A DNA stretch of 64,000 nucleotides from Jiangella sp. DSM 45060 (GCF_900105175.1 NZ_LT629771.1:7274622-7338621); one strand, 5' to 3'; shown: positions 26,594 to 36,347, counted from the stretch's first letter. The notes: generated from the sequence alone by a model not told the origin. Numbers and translations: made by a program.

Positions 26594-27151
26594 TCAGCAG
26601 TCGGCGGCGGCCGTTTCCTGGTAGGCGGCCCGCAGGGCCTTGCGGGCCCGCGCCGCCAGGCTGGAGACGGCGTTGGGGGTCATCGAGAGCCGCGACCCCA
26701 GCTCGGACGGCGAATAGCGCTCGACGTCGACGAGCCAGAGGACGTGGCGCCAGCGGGCGGGCAGGGTGGCCAGGGCCGTCGCCACGCGGCTCACGTCGCC
26801 GGAGGCGTCGCCGGGGCGGCCGAGCAGCGCGTCCCACGCCGCCGGGTCCTGGACGGCGACGATGCGGCCGCGGGCGCTCGAATGCCGGTACGCCAGCCGC
26901 TTCACCGTCGACAGCACGTACCCGGGGAACGACGACCGCGGCCCGCGCCCGGCCCGGACGGCGTTCAGCACGAGGCAGAACGTCTCCTGGACCAGGTCGT
27001 CCGCCGCGTGCCGGTCGCGGACGATGTGCTGGGCCGCTCGGTGCGCCATCGGCGCGGTCTTCTCGTACAGGATCCCGAAGGCGTCGTCGTCGCCGTCGTG
27101 GGCCCGGTCCAGCAGGATCGCGAACTCCTGGTGATCCCACGCATCGGTCAT
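26594..27151 (-). CDS. RNA polymerase sigma factor, sigma-70 family (ECF-like)
   Basis: 185 residues with region 2 (AFGILYEKTAPMAHRAAQHIV, then DDLVQETFCLVLNA) and region 4 (LPARWRHVLWLVDVERYSPSELGSRLSM, then SSLAARARKALRAAY). It directs RNA polymerase to a specific promoter set. ATG 27151 was chosen because sigma homology starts soon after; the frame runs on upstream into the neighbouring gene. No anti-sigma factor is next to it; the C-terminus has no extra zinc-finger. It follows the large LuxR gene on the same strand after a gap of about 100 bp. Confidence 0.88.
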   Translation of the reverse strand: MTDAWDHQEFAILLDRAHDGDDDAFGILYEKTAPMAHRAAQHIVRDRHAADDLVQETFCLVLNAVRAGRGPRSSFPGYVLSTVKRLAYRHSSARGRIVAVQDPAAWDALLGRPGDASGDVSRVATALATLPARWRHVLWLVDVERYSPSELGSRLSMTPNAVSSLAARARKALRAAYQETAAADC

Positions 27152-27252
27152 GACGAAGAACCTGGTGGCAACGGGGGTTCCGGCGCGTCGGCACTCCCCG
27201 CAGACCTTGCTACGGGGATTCACGATGATGCGACGAACCCCCACAAAGCGGG

Positions 27253-29757
27253 TCAGGGCGAGGGTGGCAGGATCGCCAGCGCCCGGGCCACCGTGACGGC
27301 CTCGTAGCGGTCGGCCGCGCCGAGCTTGCGGTAGAGCGAGCGGGCCGTCGTCTTCAGCGTGTTGCCGGAGATGTACATCGACTTCGCGATCTCGCTGAGG
27401 GTGTCGGGCCCGTCCAGCGACAGCAGCACCTCGGTCTCGCGCTCGGACAGCGCGGGCGCGCCGCTGGTGTTGGCGCGGTGCAGCGCCGCCAGCTCGACCG
27501 CCAGCGTGCTCAGCGGCCCGGACGGTGGCAGCGGCAGCTCGCCGCCCACGATCGCGGTGCGCAGCAGCGGCGCCAACAGCAGCGGCCGCCGGGCGCCGGT
27601 GCGCTCGATCAGCGCGAACAGCTGGTGTGCGGCGCCGCCGGCGTGCACGCCGCGCTGCAGGGCGCACTCGACGTGCAGGGCGTGGACGTCGGCACGGACG
27701 GTGAGGGGGACTGTGCCGAGGTCGCCCAGCGCGGCCAGCTCGCGCCCGGCCGCCAGCGGGTCGTCGGCGGCCAGCAGGGCGCGGGCCCGGGCGACGGCGA
27801 GCAGCGCGGCGTGCCTGGCCGGCGCGACCACGGGCTCGAGCACGTCGGACGCGGCCTTCGGGTCGTCGCGGGCGAGCAGGGCGTAGGAGCGGGCGATCAT
27901 GGCCAGCAGCCGGTTCAGCGGCAGCCGATTCGTGGCGTAGTCGTCGCCGGTGAGGAGGTCGGCGTGTCCGGCGGCGGTGCGGTCGCCGGCCAGCAGCGCG
28001 AGCACCGACCACGCCAGCGCGAGCCGTCCGGCCGGCGGCACGACGTCGCGGTCGAGGCGGCGCTGGGCGCGGTGCAGCCGCTCGGCCACCCCGGCGGTGC
28101 GGCCGTGCTCGAGGTCGAGCGTGCCGCGGGTGAGGTGCACGTGGTCGGTGAACTGGTTGTCGGCCCAGCCGTGCCGCCGGGCGATCTCGGACGCCGTGCG
28201 CGACTGCCGGGCGGAGCCTGCGAGGTCGCCGCGCAGCAGCGACGTGTACGAGCGCAGCGCCTCGCTGTTGGCCTCGTGCCAAGCGATGCTGTGGTGCCGG
28301 GCCTGCGTGGCGGCCTGGCCGAGGATGGTCTCGGCGGCCTCGAGGTCGCCGGTCGCGAGCCGGTTGGCGCCGGTCTGCCAGTCGAAGTAGACGACGCGGT
28401 CGAGGTGCTCGCGCAGCTGCTCGTCAGCGGCGGCGTCGATCAGCGCGCGCCCCCTGCGCTCGACGGCGAGGGCGGCGGCGTCGTCGCCGCGAGCCCGGGC
28501 CAACACCATCTGGAAGCAGCGGATGGTCAGCAGCGTGCCGCTGAGCGTCTGCTGGTCGACCAGCCGGTCGGCCTGCGCGACGCGACGGGCGAAGGTATCG
28601 AGGTCGGGCGGCGGCGCCACCGCGGAGATGGCGGCCAGCAGCAACAGCACCGGGTCGGCCGCCACGACGTCGTCGGGCAGCGTGTTCACGGCCGGCAGCA
28701 GGTCGTCGAACTGGCCGCGCGCGACGGCCGGCTCCCAGCTGGCCCGCACCACGCTGCCGGCCGTCGCCTTGTCCAGCGCGGAGTCGACCACCAGCGGCAG
28801 CGCGTCGGTGGTGCGCCCGCGCGCGACCAACAGCCGGACGGCGCGCGTGACGAGGTCGGTGCGCCGTCCCGGCCGCTCGAGGTCCAGCTGCGCCAGCAGG
28901 CAGCGGCGCACCGGCAGCGGCAGCCGCCAGTGGCCCTCGTCGGACGCGGGCACCAGCCGCCCCGCCGTGGCCCAGCGGTCGATCAGCGTGGCCGGGTCGT
29001 CCGGCGTCGCGTGGTCCTCGAGCAGCAGCGCCAGCACGGTGGCGTCGAACCGGGGCGCCGCCGCGGCGTCGGTCAGCAGCGCGCGGTCGGACGGCGGGAG
29101 GTCGCCGAGCACCTCGATGCGGACGAAGCGGTCGATGAGGTCGTGCAGCGAGCGCTCGGACAGCGTGGCGTCAGGCCGCTGCGTGCGCAGCCACGCGACC
29201 ACCAGCGCCGGCCAGCCGTCCGTCGCCTGCTCCAGCTCGGCGACGTCGTCGGCGCTCAGGGCGACCCGGAGCCGGGTGGCCAGCTGCTGCACCTCGGCGC
29301 CGTCGAACAGCAGGTCGGGCAGGCCGACGAGGTGGATGGTGCCGTCGAGCAGGCGGTCGGCGGTGACCCAGACGGGGAGCGTGCGGGTGCTCAGCATCAG
29401 CCGGGTGTCGTGGTCGCGCACCGCACGCAGCGCGGCGCGCACGCCGTCGCCGTCGGGATCGGAGGTGTCGTCGAGCAGGATCACCGGCGGGTCGGACGCG
29501 TCGTCGGCCACCGCATGGGCCAGGATGTCGCCGACGGCCGCACCGAGGTCGCCGGCGTCAGGATCGACCCGCGCCACCCGCCCGGCGCCGAGCCTGCGGG
29601 CGACGTCGTCGAGCAGCAGCGACTTGCCCAGCCCGGGCGGGCCCTGGACGACGACGATGGGTGCGGCGTCGCGCCTGGCCAGCGGCTCGCTGAGGCGTGG
29701 CCGGGACAGGACGGGCCGGGGACCCGCCCGCCGGCGGTCGCGCTCGCCACCCTGCAT
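27253..29757 (-). CDS. Large LuxR-family (MalT/LAL-like) ATPase regulator
   Basis: 834 residues. The N-terminal AAA/STAND ATPase has Walker A GPPGLGKS at about 40 and a VILLDDTSD Walker B. The long helical middle is TPR-like (many Ala/Leu/Arg helices). The C-terminal LuxR/GerE helix-turn-helix reads LSEREtEVLL, then EIAKSMYISGNTLKTTARSLYRKLG. Such proteins activate catabolic or secondary-metabolism operons on binding an inducer and ATP. ATG 29757 follows a GAG-containing leader. It is divergent from a second protein of the same class at 29955; the shared 197-bp gap must hold both promoters. Confidence 0.88.
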   Translation of the reverse strand: MQGGERDRRRAGPRPVLSRPRLSEPLARRDAAPIVVVQGPPGLGKSLLLDDVARRLGAGRVARVDPDAGDLGAAVGDILAHAVADDASDPPVILLDDTSDPDGDGVRAALRAVRDHDTRLMLSTRTLPVWVTADRLLDGTIHLVGLPDLLFDGAEVQQLATRLRVALSADDVAELEQATDGWPALVVAWLRTQRPDATLSERSLHDLIDRFVRIEVLGDLPPSDRALLTDAAAAPRFDATVLALLLEDHATPDDPATLIDRWATAGRLVPASDEGHWRLPLPVRRCLLAQLDLERPGRRTDLVTRAVRLLVARGRTTDALPLVVDSALDKATAGSVVRASWEPAVARGQFDDLLPAVNTLPDDVVAADPVLLLLAAISAVAPPPDLDTFARRVAQADRLVDQQTLSGTLLTIRCFQMVLARARGDDAAALAVERRGRALIDAAADEQLREHLDRVVYFDWQTGANRLATGDLEAAETILGQAATQARHHSIAWHEANSEALRSYTSLLRGDLAGSARQSRTASEIARRHGWADNQFTDHVHLTRGTLDLEHGRTAGVAERLHRAQRRLDRDVVPPAGRLALAWSVLALLAGDRTAAGHADLLTGDDYATNRLPLNRLLAMIARSYALLARDDPKAASDVLEPVVAPARHAALLAVARARALLAADDPLAAGRELAALGDLGTVPLTVRADVHALHVECALQRGVHAGGAAHQLFALIERTGARRPLLLAPLLRTAIVGGELPLPPSGPLSTLAVELAALHRANTSGAPALSERETEVLLSLDGPDTLSEIAKSMYISGNTLKTTARSLYRKLGAADRYEAVTVARALAILPPSP

Positions 29758-29954
29758 CGCTCAGCCTCCCCCTGGCCTCCACCCGAAGACGATCTTAGTC
29801 TCACCCCCTCCCTCACCCCACGTTCCACCCCCACTCACCCGTCAGCAGTGTCGGTTTCTGCCGTCATGGGAGGGCGCCGGACCGCGATGCTTGGGGATGA
29901 AGATCGCGATGGGGGGCCCGGCGATGGGGAGTGGTCGCAGGGTGAGGGGAACGG

Positions 29955-32720
29955 GTGGAGAAGGAAGTACGCGACGCGTTGATCGGTCGCGACAGTGAAC
30001 AGACCAGGATCCGGGAAGTCCTGCTGAGGTTGGCGGCCGGCGAGGGGGGCGCGGTCGTCGTGGAGGGCGCCGACGGCGTCGGTAAGAGCGCGTTGGTGCG
30101 CGCCGTGTCCGACGACGCGCGCGCCGGGCGGCTGACCGGCCTCGACGAGGTGACGGTGTCGGCGGTGGTGGCCGCCGACTCCGAGCGCGGCTGGCCGTTC
30201 TCGGGACTGCATCTCGTGCTGTCCGCTGTCGTGGGCTCACTGGAGCCCGAGCAGCAGCGCCAGGCGGCGCGGCTGGTCGACGACCTCACCACGCGGCTGG
30301 AGCAGACGGCGTCGGCGTACGAGCTGGCCGTCCAGGTGCAGCCGCTGGTCAGCCGGGTCCGGCGGCCGCTTGTCATCGTCATCGACGACGCGCACCGGCT
30401 CGACCCCCAGTCGCTGGAGGTGCTGGGCTTCGTCGCCCGCCGGGTCGGCACGTCGCCGCTGGTGTTCCTGGTGGTCGTCGACACCGCCGAGCGGGTGCCC
30501 CCGTTACTGGGCCTGCCGCTGATCCGGCTCGGCGAGCTGCCGCCCACCGACGCGACCGAGCTGGTCCGCCGGGCGGCCGGGTCTCACACCCTGCACAGCG
30601 TCGCCGCGCGCATCGCCGCCCGTGTCGGCGGCAACCCGCGGGCGCTGCTCGACGTCGTCGGCCGGGTGCCCGACGTGCAGCTGCTCGGCCAGGTCGAGCT
30701 GGACCGGCATCTGCCGCACTCGCCGGTGCTGCAGGCGCAGCAGCTGCCCGAGCTCGGCTCGCTCGACGACGACCAGCGGTTCGCGCTGCTGGTCGCCACC
30801 GGCAGCGAGGACCAGCGGATGGCGCCGGTGCTGAACGCGCTCGGCTCGCCGGACGCGCCGCACGTCGCCTGGCTGTTCGCCGAGCACCTGAACCGGTCCG
30901 ATGGCACGTTCACGCTGCAGCGCCCGGCCGTCCGCTCGATCATCTGGCAGGCCGCCACCATGGCCGAGCGCGACGCCGCCCACCAAGCGCTGGCGGCCGC
31001 GTACGCCGACTCCGACCCGGGCCGGCAGCTCTGGCACCTGGCGCAGACGCGGCACGACCACGACGACGAACTGGCGACGCGGCTGGAGCGGGTGGCCGCC
31101 GAGTCGCTGGTCCGCGGCGAGGTGGAGCGGTCGCTGGCGTTCGCCCGCGAGGCGGTTCGGCTGACGTCCAAGCCGGGCGAGCGGGTCGTGCGGCTGCTGC
31201 AGGCCGGCCGGTTCGCCGTCCTCGCCGGGCGGCTGGACGAGGCCGTGCACATCGCCCGCGAGCGGTTCCGCCTCGACACCACGCCCGAGCAGCGGGCCGA
31301 CTTCGCGCTGCTGGAGGTGCGCGCCCGCAACCTGCTCGACGGCGAGGTCGCCACCGGCCTCGTCAGCCGACACGTTGAGGAGGTCGCGCCGATCGACCCG
31401 ACCCGCGCGGCCGCGCTCGACCTCGCCGCCGCGCACGGGCTGGCCGGGCGCATGGAGCAGGCCGAGGCGGCCCGGTTCCTCGCGCTGGCCGAGCGGTTCG
31501 AGGACGACTTCGACCCCACCACCCGGGCCGCGCACCTGCGCACGGCCGCGCTGCTGGCGTCGGTCAGCGGCGAGCTGGACCGCGCGGTCGAACTGGTGGA
31601 GTCCGACAGCGGCGGCGCGGCCGACCTGTTCGGCGAGGCCGAGACGAACCTGCTGCACGCGACGGTGCTGGTGCGGGCCGAGCGGTACGGGCAGGCGCGG
31701 CGGCTGCTGCGCGCCGTCACCAGCGGGCAGTTCGGCGACTCGCCGCTGCTGCTGCGGGCGGCGCTGGCCGGGCTGGTCCAGCTGGAGCTGCGGGCCGGCC
31801 GGCTGCGCGAGGCCGCCGAGGCGGCGGCCGCCTGGGACCGCGTCGACGCCGACAGCGCCCACCGCGCGCTGGTGCCCGCGTACATGGTGCGGGTCAACGC
31901 GTACCTGGGCGAGGACGAGGCCGCCTGGGACCGCCGCCGGCAGTCGATCGAGGGGTCGCGGCGCCACGGCGACTCGTGGGCGACCGCCGTCATGCAGGCC
32001 GAGACCGGCGCGTTCCTGCTGCTGCTCGGCCGGTTCGACGAGGCGATGTCGGTGCTCGACCACGCCCGGCGGCACGCGCTGGAGCACGCCGACCCGTCCA
32101 TCCTCGCCGTGGAGCCCGACTACATCGAGGCGTGCGTGCGCAGCGGCGAGCTGGGCCGGGCCCGGGCGGCGCTGGCCGAGTTCGAGCTGCGGGCCGGACG
32201 GGTCCCGACGGCGTGGGCGCGGCACACCGTCGCCCGCTGCCGGGCGCTGGCCAGCGAGGGGGAGGAGGCGCTGACGCTGTTCCGCGAGGCGGTCGAGACC
32301 GCCACCGACGCCGTGTCGCCGGTCGAGCAGGCGCGCACGCTGCTCTGCTTCGGCGAGCGGCTGCGCCGGCTCGGCCGCCGCACCGACGCGCGGTCCTGGC
32401 TGCAGCGCACCGTCGTGCTGGCCCAGGAGAGCGGTGCCATCGCACTGGCCGGACGGGCCGGGCAGGAGCTGGGCGCGTCCGGCGGCCCGGTGCCGCCGAC
32501 CACCCGGCTGGCCGACCTCACCGACGCCGAGCAGCGCATCGCCACGCTGGTCGCCAGTGGACGGCGCAACCGGGAGATCGCGGCCGAGCTGTTCGTCTCC
32601 GTCCGCACCGTCGAGGCGCACCTGGGCCGCATCTTCCGTAAGCTCGGCATCCGCTCGCGCACCGAGCTGACCGGCATCGTCGTCGCCGGAATCGACGACG
32701 ATGGCGGCGGACAGGCGTGA
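29955..32720 (+). CDS. Large LuxR-family (LAL-like) ATPase regulator
   Basis: 921 residues. The N-terminal ATPase has LIGRDSEQTRI at the very start, Walker A GADGVGKSALV and Walker B LVIVIDDAHRLD, the classic LAL pattern. The middle is an arginine/alanine-rich helical repeat region, and the C-terminus has a LuxR helix-turn-helix (LTDAEQRIATLVASG, then EIAAELFVSVRTVEAHLGRIFRKLGI). GTG 29955 is preceded by a GGGGAA-type site. Divergent from the MalT-like gene. No obvious target operon lies downstream; the gene is closed by a shared terminator. Confidence 0.9.
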   Translation: MEKEVRDALIGRDSEQTRIREVLLRLAAGEGGAVVVEGADGVGKSALVRAVSDDARAGRLTGLDEVTVSAVVAADSERGWPFSGLHLVLSAVVGSLEPEQQRQAARLVDDLTTRLEQTASAYELAVQVQPLVSRVRRPLVIVIDDAHRLDPQSLEVLGFVARRVGTSPLVFLVVVDTAERVPPLLGLPLIRLGELPPTDATELVRRAAGSHTLHSVAARIAARVGGNPRALLDVVGRVPDVQLLGQVELDRHLPHSPVLQAQQLPELGSLDDDQRFALLVATGSEDQRMAPVLNALGSPDAPHVAWLFAEHLNRSDGTFTLQRPAVRSIIWQAATMAERDAAHQALAAAYADSDPGRQLWHLAQTRHDHDDELATRLERVAAESLVRGEVERSLAFAREAVRLTSKPGERVVRLLQAGRFAVLAGRLDEAVHIARERFRLDTTPEQRADFALLEVRARNLLDGEVATGLVSRHVEEVAPIDPTRAAALDLAAAHGLAGRMEQAEAARFLALAERFEDDFDPTTRAAHLRTAALLASVSGELDRAVELVESDSGGAADLFGEAETNLLHATVLVRAERYGQARRLLRAVTSGQFGDSPLLLRAALAGLVQLELRAGRLREAAEAAAAWDRVDADSAHRALVPAYMVRVNAYLGEDEAAWDRRRQSIEGSRRHGDSWATAVMQAETGAFLLLLGRFDEAMSVLDHARRHALEHADPSILAVEPDYIEACVRSGELGRARAALAEFELRAGRVPTAWARHTVARCRALASEGEEALTLFREAVETATDAVSPVEQARTLLCFGERLRRLGRRTDARSWLQRTVVLAQESGAIALAGRAGQELGASGGPVPPTTRLADLTDAEQRIATLVASGRRNREIAAELFVSVRTVEAHLGRIFRKLGIRSRTELTGIVVAGIDDDGGGQA

Positions 32721-32832
32721 GCCGGAAAATTTCTGCGATCGCCGCGTGCTGATCCGGCCCGCCGGTGCCTCCTCTCTAGTGACGGGTGGGAGGTGCAGGG
32801 CCGGCCGGCACATCCGTCCACGGGGGAATCGG

Positions 32833-32874
32833 CACTCCGCTCCCCGCGAAGCCCCCCTTCTCGGGAGCGGAGTG
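32833..32874. terminator. Bidirectional hairpin terminator
   Basis: Perfect 12-bp stem (CACTCCGCTCCC pairing with GGGAGCGGAGTG) with an 18-nt loop, placed between the convergent LuxR gene (stop 32720) and the GAF-ANTAR gene (stop 32886). It can serve both strands. Confidence 0.75.
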
Positions 32875-32885
32875 GCCGTCCCCGA

Positions 32886-33623
32886 TCAGCGTCCGCCGGT
32901 GCCGTCCGGCGCGAGGTCGACGGCGCGGGCGAGCACCTGGTGCGCGATCTCGCCCAGCGTGAGGCCGGCCGCGTAGGCGCGGGCGCGCAGCAGCGCCAGC
33001 GCGTCGTCGGGCGGCAGGCCGAGCCGCGCGACCAGGAACCCGGTGGCCTGGTGCACCTCGGCGCGGGCGGCCCAGACACCGGTGGGCGTGCCGCCCGGGC
33101 AGGCGAGGTCCACCTCGAGGTCGCGGCCGAGGTCGAGGTCGCGCAGCAGCGTCACGCCGACGGCCGCGGCCAGGTGCGCCGTCAGCTCCTCCTCCGGCGC
33201 CGGGTGGCCGTGGCCCGCCCGGTACGCCGTCAGCACGCCCAGCAGCTCCGCGCCGGCCGGGACCGGGACCGCGACGACGGTGAGCGGGCCGGTCTCGCGC
33301 AGCGCCGCCTCGGCGAACAGCGGCCACGTCACCTCCGCCCCGGCGGCGCCGATGCGGCCGACGACCGGGCGGCCGGACCGGTACGCGTCGACGCTGGGCC
33401 CCTCGCCGAGGACGTCCTGCAGATTCTCGACCCGGCCGATGACGTCGTCGGTGACGCAGACGGCCAGCCGCTGCGGCAGCGTGTAGGCGAGCACGAGGGC
33501 GACGCCGTCGGCACCGAGCAGCGACCGGCAGGTCTCGCCGAGCCGCTCCGCCGGCGGAGCACCGGAACCGGCGTCGGCGACCGCCTCAGCCAGTCGCGAC
33601 GTCACCTCGGCTGGTGTGGTCAA
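32886..33623 (-). CDS. GAF and ANTAR domain protein (putative RNA-binding antiterminator)
   Basis: 245 residues. The first half is a GAF sensor domain (ENLQDVLGEGPSVDAYRSG, LFAEAALRETGPLTVVAVPV). The C-terminal ~55 residues form an ANTAR domain (EVHQATGFLVARLGLPPDDALALLRARAYAAGLTLGEIA), which binds paired RNA hairpins to prevent termination. TTG 33623 is chosen because a GGGAG site lies 6 bases upstream; GTG 33605 is an alternative. Targets are unknown; the architecture is typical of stress regulators in actinobacteria. Confidence 0.85.
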   Translation of the reverse strand: MTTPAEVTSRLAEAVADAGSGAPPAERLGETCRSLLGADGVALVLAYTLPQRLAVCVTDDVIGRVENLQDVLGEGPSVDAYRSGRPVVGRIGAAGAEVTWPLFAEAALRETGPLTVVAVPVPAGAELLGVLTAYRAGHGHPAPEEELTAHLAAAVGVTLLRDLDLGRDLEVDLACPGGTPTGVWAARAEVHQATGFLVARLGLPPDDALALLRARAYAAGLTLGEIAHQVLARAVDLAPDGTGGR

Positions 33624-33805
33624 GGGGGACTCCCGGCGGCTGCCGGCGCAGGCGGCCGGTCGCCGCTGCACACGCTACTGGACCGACGCACCGCTCCTAC
33701 GGGCGTCGCCGGCGCGCGACGGCCGCCGTCCATCGGTGCTGACCTGCGGGTTTCCGAGTCGGCCGGTCCCTCGCCACCCAGACCGTACCTCTTCCTGCCC
33801 GCGGG

Positions 33806-34387
33806 TCAGCGATGCTGCTCGATCAGGGTGGCGGCCATCGACCTCGCCCGGCGTGCAGCGTCGATGTCGCCCTCCAGCGCGGCGATGATCGAGCCCTTCA
33901 TGAGGATCTGCCACGACCGCGCGAACCCGTCCGGGTCGCGCAGCTCCGCCTCGGCGGCGCGGCCGCTCACGATCGCGCGCAGGTTGGCCAGGTGCCGGAT
34001 GCTGGCCTGCCCCAGCGGGTGCGAGCGACCCATCTCCAGCAGCACGGTGATGAACGCGATGCCGTCGAAGTCGTCGCTGCGGAACCACTCGTCGAACACG
34101 TCGAAGATCGCGAGCAGGCGCTCCTCGGGGGTGTCGCCGCGCGCCTTGGACCCGGCCTCGACCAGGCCGTGCGTCCATTCGTCCTCGCGGCGGTCGAGGT
34201 AGGCCAGCACGAGGTCGTTCTTGGACGGGAAGTGCTTGTAGAAGGTGGCCTTGGCGACATGGGAACGTTCGATGACCTCGTCGACGCCGACGCCGAGCAC
34301 GCCACGACGGGCGAACAACCGATAGCTGGTCGCCAGAATGCGCTCTCTCGCGGTAGGCGTGGAGCCGGCCGTCTCCGGAGCTTGCAT
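33806..34387 (-). CDS. TetR-family transcriptional regulator
   Basis: 193 residues. The N-terminal helix-turn-helix is clear (ARERILATSYRLFARRGV, then VAKATFYKHFPSKNDLVLAYL), followed by a helical ligand-binding domain typical of the family. Start ATG 34387. It lies 26 bp after the Rv2629-like gene on the same strand, so the two may share a transcript. Ligand and target genes are not apparent. Confidence 0.9.
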   Translation of the reverse strand: MQAPETAGSTPTARERILATSYRLFARRGVLGVGVDEVIERSHVAKATFYKHFPSKNDLVLAYLDRREDEWTHGLVEAGSKARGDTPEERLLAIFDVFDEWFRSDDFDGIAFITVLLEMGRSHPLGQASIRHLANLRAIVSGRAAEAELRDPDGFARSWQILMKGSIIAALEGDIDAARRARSMAATLIEQHR

Positions 34388-34413
34388 GACGCTCGACCCT
34401 ACCGCCTCGCCGC

Positions 34414-35502
34414 TCAGCCGTCCGGGCGGTCCCAGCGCAGCAGCGCGGCGACGCCGTCGTCGGGCAGCAGCGGCGGCGCGGTCAGGACGGCGCCGGCCCC
34501 GGTGGCCGCGGCCGCGGCGAGCACCAGCAGGTCCGACCGGACCGCGGGCGCGGCGAGCACGCCGTCGGGCAGCGGCAGGTACGGATGGTCGGCGGGGCGC
34601 ACGGTGCGTCCGGCCGCCCGCTCCTCGTCGAGGACGACCGTGTCGACGCCGGCCTGGACGGTCATGTCCAGCACGTCGGCCAGCCCGACGGCGACGGCGT
34701 ACCGGCGGCCGAGGCGCTCCTCCAGCCGCTCCGCCGCGCGCCGCCGCCGCTCGTCCACCGTCCGCCGCACCGCGGCGTCGACCTCCGCCACGAACGCCTC
34801 GTTCACGGCGCCGTCGGCGCGGCTGCCGCGCTCGACCTCGACCACCTGCTCGGCGACGTGCGCCGGCAGGCCCGAGCGGACGTCATGGCGGGCGCGGGGG
34901 TCGCCGGCGAGCACGATCAGCGGCGGCTCGGACCCGGCCAGCCGCTCCAGCTCGGCCACGACCGCTCGTGCGTTGAACCGCCACAGCTCGTCCGTCCGGC
35001 TCTGCAGGTCGGCCCGGGCCATACCGCCGTCGGGCACCTTGCTGAGGTTCTCGGTGCTGCCGTCGACGGTGTGAACGGTGCTGGGCGTGCGTCCCCAGGC
35101 GGTGCTGTGGTGCAGGTCCGCCCCGACGTGATCGGCCAGGACGACGAGCACGGGCACGGCGCACTCCTGATAGGCCAGCCATGCCGTCGTGTCGGGCAGC
35201 GGGCCCCACGTCAGCACCTCGTGCCCGGCCCACCCCGGTAGCGGCTCGTCGACCACCACACCGTCGCGCCCGGCCACGACGTACCGTGCCGTCTCGCCCG
35301 GCGTGCCGGTCGGTTCCAGCAACCGCTCGACCACCTCCTCGGCGAGGTCGTCCGGCGCTCCGGACGCCGCCAGCTCCGTCCGGGCGGCCCGGCCGCGCAG
35401 CACCAGCCGCCGCGCGTCCTCCGTCGTCCGGCTGACGTCGAGCAGCGCGCTGGCGAAGGGTCCGGGGTGGTCGAGGATGCGGGTGAGTGGGTCCAGTCGC
35501 AT
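34414..35502 (-). CDS. baeRF2-type (Rv2629-like) eRF1-related protein
   Basis: 362 residues related to mycobacterial Rv2629: GPFASALLDVSR near the N-terminus, an eRF1-like central fold (VLVVLADHVGADLH, LIVLAGDPRARHD) and the C-terminal DGVAALLRW tail. The baeRF families are predicted to act on stalled ribosomes or peptidyl-tRNA, or in hypoxia/stationary-phase stress. ATG 35502 is the first start after a GGAGAC ribosome site. It is the upstream gene of a short minus-strand cluster with a small acidic protein and a TetR. Confidence 0.78.
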   Translation of the reverse strand: MRLDPLTRILDHPGPFASALLDVSRTTEDARRLVLRGRAARTELAASGAPDDLAEEVVERLLEPTGTPGETARYVVAGRDGVVVDEPLPGWAGHEVLTWGPLPDTTAWLAYQECAVPVLVVLADHVGADLHHSTAWGRTPSTVHTVDGSTENLSKVPDGGMARADLQSRTDELWRFNARAVVAELERLAGSEPPLIVLAGDPRARHDVRSGLPAHVAEQVVEVERGSRADGAVNEAFVAEVDAAVRRTVDERRRRAAERLEERLGRRYAVAVGLADVLDMTVQAGVDTVVLDEERAAGRTVRPADHPYLPLPDGVLAAPAVRSDLLVLAAAAATGAGAVLTAPPLLPDDGVAALLRWDRPDG

Positions 35503-35523
35503 CGGGTCTCCTCGTGCGGTGGG

Positions 35524-35814
35524 TCAGCGGTCGTTCTCGATGTGCATGCCGGTGACGCCGTCGCCGGCGGTGGACGGTGGCTGGGTCGCCTCTGTGTCGG
35601 GTTCCTCCTCGGCCAGCCGGTCCTCCAGCGTCCGCTCGGACTCGTCCTCGAACAGGGCGGGTGTCGGCGAGTCCACCGGGACGGGACGGGCTTCCGGTTC
35701 CGGGACGTCGTCGACCGGACGCAGGTCGTCGGCGATCTCGGGCACGCCTGCCTCCTCCTGCGTCGCGCCGGGGTCGCGGTTGTAGCCGTCGTCGGGGTTG
35801 TTCGGATCGCTCAT
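35524..35814 (-). CDS. Small acidic protein, DUF5709-like
   Basis: A 96-residue, strongly acidic, low-complexity protein (DP, EE and PEPEARP stretches) with the motif ERTLEDRLAEEEPD that resembles the DUF5709 family of actinobacterial stress or dormancy-associated proteins. No signal peptide or membrane segment. It ends 21 bp before the Rv2629-like gene start, so the two may be co-transcribed. Function unknown. Confidence 0.55.
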   Translation of the reverse strand: MSDPNNPDDGYNRDPGATQEEAGVPEIADDLRPVDDVPEPEARPVPVDSPTPALFEDESERTLEDRLAEEEPDTEATQPPSTAGDGVTGMHIENDR

Positions 35815-35891
35815 TCCGTGCTGCTACCCGGCCTGCCCGGCGGCAAACGAGGTCGGGATGCTTCGGCCGCGTCGGGGTACGGGCCGAGCAC

Positions 35892-35900
35892 GGAGGTGAT
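35892..35900 (+). promoter_or_regulatory. Near-perfect Shine-Dalgarno site
   Basis: GGAGGTGAT lies five bases before ATG 35905. It is one of the best anti-16S matches in the window and fixes the start of the small basic protein downstream, ruling out the earlier in-frame starts. Confidence 0.75.
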
Positions 35901-35904
35901 CCGG

Positions 35905-36228
35905 ATGCCGAGACAGTGGAGTGACAAACGCGAACGGCAGTACGAGCACATCAAGGAAGGGCTGGAGGACCGCGACTACAGCGAGGACCGCGCCGAGGAG
36001 ATCGCCGCACGCACCGTCAACAAGGAGCGTGCGCGGTCCGGCGAGTCCCGCCAGAAGAGCCGCTCGTCCACCGACGACATCTCGTCCGGCCGGCGTGGCG
36101 GGCTGCGCTCCGGCAAGGGCCCGGGCGGGCGGACGAAGGCCCAGCTCTACAACGAGGCCAAGGAGAAGGGCATCAAGGGCCGGTCGACGATGACGAAGAA
36201 GGAACTGGAGCGCGCGGTCGGCCGCTGA
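35905..36228 (+). CDS. Small basic protein with Rho-N-like C-terminus
   Basis: 107 residues, very rich in Lys, Arg and Glu. The N-terminal part (RQWSDKRERQYEHIKEGLEDRDYS) resembles proteins often labelled plasmid-stabilisation or stress protein in actinobacteria. The C-terminal TKAQLYNEAKEKGIKGRSTM plus the KKELERAV helix matches the Rho_N nucleic-acid-binding fold. It is likely a small nucleic-acid-binding stress protein. Divergent from the acidic DUF5709-like gene (91 bp between starts). Confidence 0.75.
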   Translation: MPRQWSDKRERQYEHIKEGLEDRDYSEDRAEEIAARTVNKERARSGESRQKSRSSTDDISSGRRGGLRSGKGPGGRTKAQLYNEAKEKGIKGRSTMTKKELERAVGR

Positions 36229-36347
36229 CCGAGTCTGCCGGGCCGGTGTCCGAGGGTCACACCGGCCCGGCGTCCGACCTGTTGACGGCGGCGTCCGCCG
36301 GCGCTACCCTCGCGGCTTCCCGATGACGTGCTGGGGGCCGGGGGGCC

